From Solobacterium sp. (lineage in GTDB: Bacteria; Bacillota_I; Bacilli_A; Erysipelotrichales; Erysipelotrichaceae), in assembly GCA_017404505.1 (NCBI GenBank), contig JAFRCE010000002.1, forward strand, positions 1-64,000: DNA of 64,000 nucleotides, in the 5' to 3' direction. Below, piece by piece: positions 15,427 through 23,494 of this stretch (its first letter is position 1; every line of letters begins with the position of its first letter). A program made the translations under genes and the position numbers. The notes below the pieces were generated by a model, which was not told the origin of the DNA, made no database searches, and was given only the letters and a program-made list of their open reading frames with translations.

Positions 15427-16413
15427 TCAGAGAAGATGACTGCGCATCTCTTCCGGTGTCATTTCACTCAGGAGAACAGGCGGGATGTCAAAGACGGTCT
15501 TGCATCCGAACTGTCCCTGATCAGCCAGACGCTTGATGGCGCGGGCATAGCAGATGATGACACTGGTCGTGAATTCCGGATTGGAATCCAGTTTCAATGA
15601 GAATTCAATGACATGCTTGTGAGCGTGGTCTTTGCCGGTGGAACCGGAACGGAAGACGAAGCCGCCGTGATTGAGTTCCTTGTGATTTGCGTCGAATTCT
15701 TCTTTGGAGATGAAGTGCACGGTTGTGTCGTAGTCGGCGAAGTAGTTCGGCATTTCGACGATTTCTTTTCTGATTTTTTCCGGATCCGCGCCGTCTTTGA
15801 GAACGACGAAGGCTTCGCGGGTGTGCTTCTGACGGGTCGTCAGTTCAGGATTCTGACCGCTGCGTACAGCTTCCAGTGCTTCATCCACCGGAATGGTGTA
15901 CTGTCTTGCGTCAGCGACGCCTTCAATGCGCCGGATTGCGTCGGAATGCCCCTGAGATACACCTTTGCCCCAGAAGGTATAATCTTTGCCGTTCGGCAGG
16001 ATCGCGGACGTATAGGCTCTCATCAGAGAGAAGAGTCCCGGATCCCAGCCGACTGAGATCATGGCTGTTTTATTGCTGGCAAGAGCAGCTTCATTTACAG
16101 TATTGAAATGTTCGGGAATGCGGGCATGTGTGTCGAAACTGTCGATGACATTGAAATACTTCGCATATTCCGGCGTCTGCACCGGCAGATCGGTTGCGCT
16201 GCCGCCGCATAATACCAGAACGTCAATTTTGTCAGTCCAGTTCAGGATCTCATTGACCGATAAGACCGGAACGTTTTCCGTCTGAATGGTTACAGAAGCA
16301 GGATCACGACGGGTGAAGACAGCCGTCAGTTCCATGTCATTTGTTTCACGGACGGCGTATTCAACGCCCCGGCCGAGATTTCCATATCCAAGGATACCGA
16401 TTCTTGTTTTCAT
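15427..16413 (-). CDS. ddh: meso-Diaminopimelate dehydrogenase
   Basis: 328 residues from ATG 16411-16413, chosen because GAGG lies 9 bases upstream and relatives begin near TRIGIxGYGNLGRG; an earlier ATG overlapping the dapB stop gives 5 more residues. NADP-binding GYGNLGRG is near residue 8, followed by the FTRR phosphate-binding segment. The catalytic-domain region SVGWDPG and HSDAIRRIEGV are also characteristic. It converts L-tetrahydrodipicolinate directly to meso-DAP with NADPH and ammonia, bypassing the succinylase and acetylase branches. It is the last gene of the operon, after dapB. Confidence 0.93.
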   Translation of the reverse strand: MKTRIGILGYGNLGRGVEYAVRETNDMELTAVFTRRDPASVTIQTENVPVLSVNEILNWTDKIDVLVLCGGSATDLPVQTPEYAKYFNVIDSFDTHARIPEHFNTVNEAALASNKTAMISVGWDPGLFSLMRAYTSAILPNGKDYTFWGKGVSQGHSDAIRRIEGVADARQYTIPVDEALEAVRSGQNPELTTRQKHTREAFVVLKDGADPEKIRKEIVEMPNYFADYDTTVHFISKEEFDANHKELNHGGFVFRSGSTGKDHAHKHVIEFSLKLDSNPEFTTSVIICYARAIKRLADQGQFGCKTVFDIPPVLLSEMTPEEMRSHLL

Positions 16414-16424
16414 ATCTTTCATCC

Positions 16425-17141
16425 TCATTTCTGTGTGAATACCAGATCCCGCATCGTATACATACCGGCTGGTCTGTCCTGCAGGAACTGTGCTGCCTTG
16501 ATCGCGCCGCTGACAAAGATCATGCGGCTGTCAGCGTGGTGGGTGATGGAAATGCGTTCACTGTTGCCAAAGAAATATACGGTATGTTCACCGGCCTCGG
16601 TTCCGCCCCGCAGAGCATGGATGCCGATTTCCTTCTGTCTGGCGCCGGTCATGCCGGACCGGCCATAGACTTCCTTGAATTCACCGTCCGGATTCAGGAT
16701 TTCCAGCAGAGCTTTGGCGGTGCCGCTTGGCGCGTCCTGTTTCTGGTTGTGGTGGGTTTCCGTCAGTTCGATATCGAAGGAGTCCTTCAGTAAAGGCGCG
16801 GCAGTGCGGATGATCTCCTGCAGGACAGCGACACCATAGGAATAGTTGGCACTGAAGAAGACAGGATGATCTTCGGACAGTTTCTGCAAAGATGCTTTCT
16901 GTTCCTCATTCAGTCCGGTCGTGCCGTAAACCAGGGAACAGTTGTGCTCGTTAACGTAGTCAAGGATCCAGGCCAGATTGTCCCGGTGTGAGAAATCGAT
17001 GATCATGTCAGCCGGCTCCATTGCTTTTAAGGAATCAAGATTGAAGGCGTCGAACATGCCCATCACTTCAAAGCCGGCCCGTTCTGCTTCTGCTGCGAGA
17101 AGCTGTCCCATCTTTCCTCTGCCGCCGATGACGACTCTCAT
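16425..17141 (-). CDS. dapB: 4-Hydroxy-tetrahydrodipicolinate reductase
   Basis: 238 residues, usual length. The nucleotide-binding loop is GGRGKMGQ at 6-13, catalytic ETHHNQK near 135, and substrate-binding DAPSGTAK near 145. It reduces the DapA product to tetrahydrodipicolinate for lysine and peptidoglycan. The start overlaps the dapA stop by ATGA, and its stop lies 11 bases before the preferred ddh start, so the order lysA-dapA-dapB-ddh is one transcript. Confidence 0.95.
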   Translation of the reverse strand: MRVVIGGRGKMGQLLAAEAERAGFEVMGMFDAFNLDSLKAMEPADMIIDFSHRDNLAWILDYVNEHNCSLVYGTTGLNEEQKASLQKLSEDHPVFFSANYSYGVAVLQEIIRTAAPLLKDSFDIELTETHHNQKQDAPSGTAKALLEILNPDGEFKEVYGRSGMTGARQKEIGIHALRGGTEAGEHTVYFFGNSERISITHHADSRMIFVSGAIKAAQFLQDRPAGMYTMRDLVFTQK

Positions 17142-18013
17142 AAAAGGCCTGCTTTCTTCATTTCGTCGATCAGGTGCTGCCTGTTCTTTTCCGCCATCGG
17201 GTATAACGGCAGACGGTAGCCGCCGACTTCCTTGCCCATCTGGTTCAAGGCTTCCTTGACCGGAATCGGATTGACTTCACAGAAGAGAGCGTGAATGTAA
17301 TCCAGATACTTCTGCTGGATCGCCAGGGATTCCGCGTGATTGCCATCCAGCCAGTTCTGGACCAGATCATGGGCTTCTTTCGGATTGGTGTTGGCGAAGA
17401 CGCTGATGACACCGGAACCGCCCAGCGACAGGATCGGAACGATCATATCGTCATTGCCGCTCCACATGGCAAAATCATCACTGACGTAACGGGAAACGCT
17501 GACGGCGAAACTGATATTGCCGGAAGCTTCCTTGATGCCGATGATGTTCGGATGTTTGGACAGTCTTTCAACGGCACTGACGCTCAGGGAACAGCCGGTT
17601 CTGCCCGGTACGTTGTAGAGGATCAGCGGTGCGCTGACAGCGTCGGCAACCGTCGTGAAATGACGGATCATGCCTTCTTCGTTGGCTTTGTTGTAATACG
17701 GTGTGATCGCCAGAAGAGCGTCGACACCCATGTCAGCATATTTCTTCGACTTTTCCAGCATGGTTCTGGTGTCATTGGAGCCGGAACCGGCAATGACCGG
17801 AACCCGGTGGTTGACCCGCTTCAGCGTGAATTCCACGACCGCGTCATCTTCTTCATGGGTCATGGTGGTGCTTTCGCCGGTCGTTCCCAGAACAAGAATA
17901 CCGTCTGTGTGGTTGGCGATATGCCAGTCGAGCAGTTCGCCGAGTTTTTCGAAATTGACAGATCCGTCCTCATGGAACGGGGTAATCAGTGCGACGATGG
18001 AACCTTTGATCAT
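17138..18013 (-). CDS. dapA: 4-Hydroxy-tetrahydrodipicolinate synthase
   Basis: 291 residues, a class I aldolase TIM barrel. GTTGEST near residue 43, YNVPGRTG near 134 with the catalytic Tyr, and the Schiff-base Lys in GIKEASGN near 161 are all present. It condenses pyruvate with aspartate semialdehyde, the first committed step to lysine. AGGAGG lies 8 bases upstream of the ATG, which overlaps the lysA stop (ATGA). Confidence 0.96.
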   Translation of the reverse strand: MIKGSIVALITPFHEDGSVNFEKLGELLDWHIANHTDGILVLGTTGESTTMTHEEDDAVVEFTLKRVNHRVPVIAGSGSNDTRTMLEKSKKYADMGVDALLAITPYYNKANEEGMIRHFTTVADAVSAPLILYNVPGRTGCSLSVSAVERLSKHPNIIGIKEASGNISFAVSVSRYVSDDFAMWSGNDDMIVPILSLGGSGVISVFANTNPKEAHDLVQNWLDGNHAESLAIQQKYLDYIHALFCEVNPIPVKEALNQMGKEVGGYRLPLYPMAEKNRQHLIDEMKKAGLL

Positions 18014-19272
18014 GATCTTTCCTCCTGTTTCTCCAATGCAGTCATATGCTCATAGGATTCTCTTTCGATTACTTCCCTTGCCTTGCCGTCTTTTACGAAG
18101 ACGACGGCCGGGAAGGGCAGTTTGTTGTAATGGGATGCCATGGAATAACCATAGGCACCGGTGGTTTTCACGACGAGGATATCACCGGTATGAACTTCCG
18201 GAAGGGGAATGCTTTCAATCAGGATGTCACCTGACTCGCAGCATTTTCCGGCAACCGTGTAGTCCGTGAAGACAGGTTCGTTTTCCCTGTCCGCGACATA
18301 TGCGTCATATTTTGCCTGGTAGAGGGCGGGACGGATGTTGTCGCTCATGCCGCCGTCGACAAAGACGTAATGTTTGTTCGGTGTCTTCTTCAGATAACCG
18401 ACCGTATATAATGTCGAGCCGGCTTCCGCCACGATACTGCGGCCCGGTTCGATCAGGATCCTTCGGATGATACCGCCGTTTTTCTCATTTTCTTCTTCGC
18501 ATGTCCGCAGGATCGTTTCACAGACTTCCTGCACCGGAACCGGGTGATCTTCCGCGGTGTAATATGCGCCGAAGCCACCACCTAGATTGATTTCGGAAAC
18601 CGGAACGTTCAGGTCGTTCAGTTCTTTTGCGAAGGCGAACATTTTTCTGACCAGTTCGACGTAAGCCTGTTTGTCGAAGATCTGCGAACCGATATGGGCA
18701 TGAATGCCCCGGACATGAATGGTTCCGGAAGCCTGCAATTTGCGGGCGGTTTCCGTGATCACGTCTTTTTCCAGCAGGGAGAAGCCGAATTTACTGTCGA
18801 CATGAGCCGTGACGATGTACTGATGGGTATGGGCCTCAATGCCGGGATTGATCCGCAGGAATACGTCCGTTTCGGTGTTTTTGATCTGCTTCAGCAGCTC
18901 GGCTGCTTCCATTTCATTGTCAATGACAAAGGTTCCGACCCCGCCGTCCAGCGCCATCCGGATCTCAGTCGGGGTTTTGTTGTTGCCGTGGAAATAGATA
19001 TGTGCCGGATTGAAGTCTGTTTTCAATGCTGTATACAGTTCGCCGCCGGAGACAACATCCAGTCCGCAGCCGTATTCACGGACCAGTTCGATCATGGCCT
19101 TGCAGTTAAAGGCCTTGGAAGCGTAGATGACACGGGTATCAAGAACATTGCTTTGGAAACTGTCGGTGAATGTCTGCAGCTGTTTTCGCATGGCACTCTC
19201 ATCGTAAACATACAATGGTGTGCCGAATTGTTCGGCCAGTTCTCTGACTCTGACTCCGCTGATTTCTGACAT
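18010..19272 (-). CDS. lysA: Diaminopimelate decarboxylase
   Basis: 420 residues from ATG 19270-19272, which has AAGGAGG 5 bases upstream and follows the riboswitch terminator; a longer frame would read into the riboswitch and is rejected. PLP-binding Lys is in YASKAFNCKA near residue 50. HIGSQI, the GGGFGAYY loop and the EPGRSIVAEAG phosphate site follow, then GKCCESGD with the catalytic Cys. It makes L-lysine from meso-DAP. It is the first gene of the riboswitch-controlled operon. Confidence 0.96.
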   Translation of the reverse strand: MSEISGVRVRELAEQFGTPLYVYDESAMRKQLQTFTDSFQSNVLDTRVIYASKAFNCKAMIELVREYGCGLDVVSGGELYTALKTDFNPAHIYFHGNNKTPTEIRMALDGGVGTFVIDNEMEAAELLKQIKNTETDVFLRINPGIEAHTHQYIVTAHVDSKFGFSLLEKDVITETARKLQASGTIHVRGIHAHIGSQIFDKQAYVELVRKMFAFAKELNDLNVPVSEINLGGGFGAYYTAEDHPVPVQEVCETILRTCEEENEKNGGIIRRILIEPGRSIVAEAGSTLYTVGYLKKTPNKHYVFVDGGMSDNIRPALYQAKYDAYVADRENEPVFTDYTVAGKCCESGDILIESIPLPEVHTGDILVVKTTGAYGYSMASHYNKLPFPAVVFVKDGKAREVIERESYEHMTALEKQEERS

Positions 19273-19291
19273 CGTCTCCTCCTTGAATAAA

Positions 19292-19318
19292 ATGCCGGCA
19301 GGATCGATCTGCCGGCAT
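19292..19318 (-). terminator. Riboswitch-controlled terminator before lysA
   Basis: ATGCCGGCAG and CTGCCGGCAT form a perfect 10-bp stem with a 7-base loop; on the minus strand TTTTATT follows. It sits between the lysine aptamer and the lysA ribosome binding site. Confidence 0.8.
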
Positions 19319-19334
19319 ATAGAAAGCACGCACA

Positions 19335-19487
19335 GATAGCACTCCTACTCGTGTAGACAGTCTGGGGGATGTTTTCCCGCAGCCCACCGCTTTCCGGCGC
19401 CCCGGTCAGCAGTTCGGCGGAATTGCTTCGTACAGACATCCAACGCCTGCCGGCTCTGTCTGTATTTGTCGCTTCCGCGCCTCTATC
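19335..19487 (-). ncRNA. Lysine riboswitch (L box)
   Basis: On the minus strand the leader starts GATAGAGGCGCGAAGC, the hallmark 5' side of the lysine aptamer, and ends with GGAGTGCTATC, whose CTATC closes the P1 stem with GATAG. Between them are CGCCGGAAAGCGG, similar to the conserved GCCGAAG segment, and CTGTC-TACACGAGTAG near the 3' end. High lysine should favour the terminator at 19292-19318 and shut down lysA-dapA-dapB-ddh. Confidence 0.9.
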
Positions 19488-19497
19488 TATGTTTGGT

Positions 19498-19526
19498 ATG
19501 ATATCATCTGCGTTGATGTATTTCAA
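19498..19526 (-). promoter_or_regulatory. Promoter of the lysine operon
   Basis: TTGAAA (19521-19526) and TATCAT (19498-19503) with a 17-base spacer on the minus strand, just upstream of the riboswitch. Confidence 0.7.
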
Positions 19527-19535
19527 CTGAAACAA

Positions 19536-19561
19536 CCGTATACTTTATGTAAAATATACGG
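19536..19561. promoter_or_regulatory. Palindrome in the aspartokinase promoter region
   Basis: CCGTATA-C-TTT-ATGT-AAA-A-TATACGG is a near-perfect 26-base dyad between the divergent lysA and aspartokinase units, and contains TATACT as a possible -10 for the latter. It may be an operator. Confidence 0.5.
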
Positions 19562-19601
19562 TGCAGCAATGCACGGGATGTTCCCGAAGAAAGAAGAAGA
19601 T

Positions 19602-20915
19602 ATGATCGTTACCAAATTCGGCGGAACCTCGCTGGCCAGCGCCGCCACGATTCGCAATGCAGTCAATATCGTGAAAAGTGATCCGGAACGCAGATTCATG
19701 GTGGTATCCGCGCCCGGCAAACGTTTTCCGGAAGACACGAAAATAACCGACCTGCTGTATCAGGTCCATCATGCACGCAAGGAGGGGAATGACTATCAGA
19801 ATCCTCTGCGTCAGATCCGGGAACATTTCCGGGAAATTATTGAAGAACTCGGTATTTCATTCGATCTGGATAGGGAAATCAATATCATTGAAAAAGAAAT
19901 GAAGGAATATGAAACGGCGGATTATCTTGCCAGCCGCGGTGAATATCTGAATGCCAGGATCATTTCCCGTTTTCTTGACTGGCCGTTCGTCGATGCCGGA
20001 CTGCTGATCCGTTTCCGAGGCCGCCGCCTGGACGAAGAAGCGACATATCCGCTGGTCAGAAGTGTCCTGAAAAACATGGAACACGCTGTCATTCCCGGCT
20101 TTTACGGCAAAGATGAAGAAGGCCGGATCACGGTATTCTCACGCGGCGGATCGGATGTGACCGGTGCCATCATTGCCCGCGGTGTCAAAGCGGATCTGTA
20201 TGAAAACTGGACGGATGTATCGGGCATCATGAGCGCCGATCCCCGTATCGTGGAAAATCCCCGCAAGGTGGACTGGATCAGTTACCGGGAACTGCGGGAA
20301 ATGTCATATATGGGCGCTTCGGTTCTGCATGAAGAAGCCGTCTTTCCGATCCGGGCGGCCGGCATTCCGATTCAGATCAGAAACACGATGGATCCTGAAG
20401 CGGCCGGTACCAGGATCGTACCGGTGATTCCCAAAGATGCGAGACCCCATACCATTACCGGCATTGCCGGCAAAAAAGGTCTTTCCGACCTGTTTATCGA
20501 AAAGGCAATGATGAACGCGGAAGTCGGCTTTGGTGCCAGAGTCATGAATATCATCGCTCGCAACGGTGTGCCGTATGAACATACCCCGACGTCGATCGAC
20601 TCGATGTCGGTCATCGTCGAAACAGCGGCTCTGGAACACTGCCGCAACCAGATCATCTCGGAAATCGACCGCGAGCTGAATCCGGACAGGATCATGATCG
20701 AAGACGGCATTGCCCTGATCGCGGTCGTCGGCGAAGGACTCTGGAAGAATATCGGTTTTGCCTCAAGAATGTTTGCCATTCTGGCAAAAGAGGGAATCCA
20801 TGTGCGGATGATCGATGCCGGTTTCAGTGAAATGAACGTGATCATCGGCATCAGTGCTCCGCAGTATGAAAAAGCCTTTCGGGCTCTGTATGACGGACTG
20901 CAGGACCTGATGTAA
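19602..20915 (+). CDS. lysC: Aspartokinase
   Basis: 437 residues from the ATG at 19602, which begins MIVTKFGGTSLA as in relatives; an ATG 33 bases upstream is an alternative and neither has a strong ribosome binding site. KFGGTS is the ATP/aspartate site, FSRGGSDVTGA near 185 the kinase core. The C-terminal 140 residues carry two ACT-type regulatory segments. It phosphorylates aspartate for lysine, threonine and methionine. It is divergent from the lysine operon. A second aspartokinase starts at 63746, so these are likely separately regulated isoenzymes; lysine feedback on this one is an inference. Confidence 0.93.
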   Translation: MIVTKFGGTSLASAATIRNAVNIVKSDPERRFMVVSAPGKRFPEDTKITDLLYQVHHARKEGNDYQNPLRQIREHFREIIEELGISFDLDREINIIEKEMKEYETADYLASRGEYLNARIISRFLDWPFVDAGLLIRFRGRRLDEEATYPLVRSVLKNMEHAVIPGFYGKDEEGRITVFSRGGSDVTGAIIARGVKADLYENWTDVSGIMSADPRIVENPRKVDWISYRELREMSYMGASVLHEEAVFPIRAAGIPIQIRNTMDPEAAGTRIVPVIPKDARPHTITGIAGKKGLSDLFIEKAMMNAEVGFGARVMNIIARNGVPYEHTPTSIDSMSVIVETAALEHCRNQIISEIDRELNPDRIMIEDGIALIAVVGEGLWKNIGFASRMFAILAKEGIHVRMIDAGFSEMNVIIGISAPQYEKAFRALYDGLQDLM

Positions 20916-20934
20916 AAACAGAATGCATTTCCAG

Positions 20935-20958
20935 GACTGTACCCACGTACAGTCTTTT
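20935..20958 (+). terminator. Terminator after aspartokinase
   Basis: GACTGTA-CCCACG-TACAGTC followed by TTTT. Confidence 0.8.
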
Positions 20959-20973
20959 CATAATGCAAGTCTG

Positions 20974-21002
20974 TCTACAGAGACAGGAAAATCGTTTACA
21001 AT
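20974..21002 (+). promoter_or_regulatory. Promoter of pxpBCA, probably leaderless
   Basis: TCTACA (20974-20979) and TACAAT (20997-21002), 17 bases apart. The ATG at 21009 is 6 bases after the -10 and has no Shine-Dalgarno, so the transcript likely starts at the ATG. Confidence 0.5.
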
Positions 21003-21008
21003 ACGGGT

Positions 21009-21710
21009 ATGCGGAAATATGTGATCAAACCGTGCGGCGATACGGCCCTGATGATTCAGTTCGAACAGAAGATCGATCCGGCAATCCTGCGGGAGGTGCG
21101 GCAGATGACAGAGAAAATACAGAAGGCGCATCTGAAAGGAATCATTGATCTGATACCTTCCTATGCGGCTTTGCTGGTGAAATTCGATCCGGCGGTTTTT
21201 TCCTATGAAATGCTGAAGCAGAAAATCGAAGTTCTGGCCGGGAAAGAAGACAGAAAAACTGCTTTCGCCGTCCGGTATATCGATATTCCGGTGCTCTACG
21301 GAAAACCGTTTCCGGAGGATCTCGACCATGTTGCGAAACATGCCGGATGCAGCATCGATGAAGTGATCCGCATTCATACCAGCAATGAATATCCGGTATA
21401 CATGATGGGCTTTCTGCCGGGATTTCCGTATCTTGGCAATCTGGATGTCAGACTGCACACCCCGCGGCGCAAGGAACCGCGCATCAGCATTCCGGCCGGT
21501 TCGGTGGGAATCGGTGGTGCCCAGACGGGAATCTATCCGCTGACGTCTCCCGGCGGCTGGCATATTCTCGGGCTGACCCCGGTGAAACTGTATGATCCCG
21601 ATGCCGAAGATCCGGTATTGCTGCGAAGCGGTGATGTGATCCGTTTCCGGTCCGTCAGCGAAGAGGAATTCAGGGAAATCGAAGAAGCGGGAGGCAAGTT
21701 ATGTATATAA
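21009..21710 (+). CDS. pxpB: 5-Oxoprolinase subunit PxpB (KipI family)
   Basis: 233 residues, usual length. The family signature HTSNEYPVYMMGFLPGFPYLG (in part: GFLPGFPYLG) lies near residue 145, followed by IPAGSVGIGGAQTGIYP with the GGWHILG turn. With PxpA and PxpC it forms the ATP-dependent enzyme that opens 5-oxoproline (pyroglutamate) to glutamate. It overlaps pxpC by 10 bases. The start codon is discussed with its promoter. Confidence 0.93.
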   Translation: MRKYVIKPCGDTALMIQFEQKIDPAILREVRQMTEKIQKAHLKGIIDLIPSYAALLVKFDPAVFSYEMLKQKIEVLAGKEDRKTAFAVRYIDIPVLYGKPFPEDLDHVAKHAGCSIDEVIRIHTSNEYPVYMMGFLPGFPYLGNLDVRLHTPRRKEPRISIPAGSVGIGGAQTGIYPLTSPGGWHILGLTPVKLYDPDAEDPVLLRSGDVIRFRSVSEEEFREIEEAGGKLCI

Positions 21711-22672
21711 CCGTAAAACAGCCTGGCTCCCGCACGACAATACAGGATGGGGGAAGATACGGACATCTCGGACAGGGAATACCGGCTTCCGGCGTCATGG
21801 ATCCGCTGGCCATGCGAATCGCCAATATTCTGGTGGGAAACGATGAAGACCATCCGGTTATCGAATGCATCGGTATCGGTCCCATTCTGGAATTCTCCGA
21901 CGCTGTATATTTCGCCGTTTGCGGCGGCACCTTCAGCGTCACACTGAATAATGAACCGATCCGGATCAACAACCTGTACCGTTCGAAAGCAGGCGACGTT
22001 CTGAAGGTAGGCTATTCATCTTCCTATACCAGCTGTGTCATTGCTTTCGCGGCTGACTTTGCGGAAAAACCGGTATATGGCAGCTATGCGACCGATCTGA
22101 AAAGCGGTATCGGTCCGCTCGGCGGCAGGAAACTGCAGGCCGGGGACAGGCTGGAACTGGTGAATCCGCGAAAGAATCTGGCGAATGAGGAAATCAGGTA
22201 TTTCCCGCCATATGCCGATAAGGAAGAAATTATAAAGCTGCGGGTCATTGAAGGCCCCAATGAGGAAGCGTTCACAGACGACGGGCTGCAGACTTTCTAC
22301 CGCAATGTCTATACCGTATCTCCGCGTTCTGACAAGATGGGAATCCGGATGGACGGCAGGAAGATCGAAACAAGATCCGGCAATGACATTCTTTCCGCCG
22401 GCATCGTGATGGGAGCTGTGCAGGTGACACCCGGACAGCCGATCCTGATGCTGAAGGATCATGCGACGACCGGCGGATATCCGCTGATCGCGGTCGTGAT
22501 CCGTGCCGATCTTTCCCGGGCTTCACAGCTCAAAGCAGACGACAAAGTCAGGTTTCTCAGAGTGACACTGGAAGCGGCATATCAGGCGATGCGGGAAATG
22601 GACGAATACCTGGCTGCGAAGAAAAAGGAATTTGAACGTACCGGCCTGTTCCGCCGGTTATGGAACAGATAA
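21701..22672 (+). CDS. pxpC: 5-Oxoprolinase subunit PxpC (KipA family)
   Basis: 323 residues. The N terminus VKQPGSRTTIQDGGRYGH is the KipA/biotin-dependent carboxylase-like signature. PASGVMDPLAMRIANILVGN follows, and SDKMGIRMDG and TGGYPLIAVV are later conserved points. Partner of PxpB in ATP-driven 5-oxoproline hydrolysis. Translational overlap with pxpB; pxpA starts 10 bases after its stop. Confidence 0.93.
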   Translation: MYITVKQPGSRTTIQDGGRYGHLGQGIPASGVMDPLAMRIANILVGNDEDHPVIECIGIGPILEFSDAVYFAVCGGTFSVTLNNEPIRINNLYRSKAGDVLKVGYSSSYTSCVIAFAADFAEKPVYGSYATDLKSGIGPLGGRKLQAGDRLELVNPRKNLANEEIRYFPPYADKEEIIKLRVIEGPNEEAFTDDGLQTFYRNVYTVSPRSDKMGIRMDGRKIETRSGNDILSAGIVMGAVQVTPGQPILMLKDHATTGGYPLIAVVIRADLSRASQLKADDKVRFLRVTLEAAYQAMREMDEYLAAKKKEFERTGLFRRLWNR

Positions 22673-22682
22673 GGAGTAATGT

Positions 22683-23447
22683 ATGAAAATCGATCTGAAC
22701 AGTGATCTGGGCGAAAGCTTTGGCAGATACACCCTTGGATGTGATGAAAAAGTCGTGCCGCTGGTGACCTCGGTCAATGCCGCCTGCGGTTTCCATGCCG
22801 GTGATCCGGTGGTTATGAAGAAGACCGTGCTGCTTGCCAGACAGGCAGGCATTTCCGTTGGCGCTCATCCCGGTTTTGCGGATCTGCAGGGTTTCGGCAG
22901 AAGAAATATGAATCTTTCCTATGAAGAACTGCAGGCCTGTGTTCTCTATCAGCTTGGGGCACTTGATGCGTTTGTCAAAGCGGAAGGACTGAAACTGGCG
23001 CATGTCAAACCGCATGGCGCGATGTACAACATGGCCGCCAAGGACAGTAAAATGGCGGAAGCGATCTGCTCCGCCGTTCAGGCATACGATCCGGATCTGA
23101 TCATCCTTGCCCAGGAGAGCGGCCAGCTGTATCAGACCGCGAAAAAAATGGGGCTGCGGGCAGCGGCGGAAGTATTCGCCGACCGGGCTTATGAAGAAGA
23201 CGGCACACTGGTCGCAAGATCAATGCCAGGCTCGATGATCACCGATCCCGATGAGGCACTGGCAAGAGTGCTGCGGATGATCAAAGAAGGCAAAGTCACA
23301 GCCATCACCGGCAGGGACATCAATGTCAGGGCGGATTCTGTCTGTGTGCATGGCGACGGGGAAAGCGCGCTGGAATTCATTCGCCGCATCCGTGAACAGT
23401 GCGAAAAGGAAAACATCATCCTGGCACCGCTGAGCGAAATCGTATAG
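22683..23447 (+). CDS. pxpA: 5-Oxoprolinase subunit PxpA (LamB/YcsF family)
   Basis: 254 residues. Begins IDLNSDLGESFGRY, the family signature, followed by SVNAACGFHAGDP, GAHPGFADLQGFGRR and HVKPHGAMYNMAA with likely metal or catalytic His and Asp residues. AAGGAG lies 6 bases before the ATG. It is the third subunit and completes the operon pxpBCA; a bidirectional terminator follows. Confidence 0.95.
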   Translation: MKIDLNSDLGESFGRYTLGCDEKVVPLVTSVNAACGFHAGDPVVMKKTVLLARQAGISVGAHPGFADLQGFGRRNMNLSYEELQACVLYQLGALDAFVKAEGLKLAHVKPHGAMYNMAAKDSKMAEAICSAVQAYDPDLIILAQESGQLYQTAKKMGLRAAAEVFADRAYEEDGTLVARSMPGSMITDPDEALARVLRMIKEGKVTAITGRDINVRADSVCVHGDGESALEFIRRIREQCEKENIILAPLSEIV

Positions 23448-23453
23448 AAAAAA

Positions 23454-23477
23454 GAGGTCACACAACTGTGTGGCCTC
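23454..23477. terminator. Bidirectional terminator between pxpA and the GcvT-like gene
   Basis: GAGGTCACACA-AC-TGTGTGGCCTC, an 11-bp stem with one G-T pair; an A run lies on its left side, which serves the minus-strand gene. Confidence 0.75.
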
Positions 23478-23494
23478 AAATGGTTTCGGTGGTT

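Noticed and set aside
15613..16056. Plus-strand frames opposite ddh and dapB
   Set aside because: The minus-strand lysine enzymes are certain and coupled; these are shadows.
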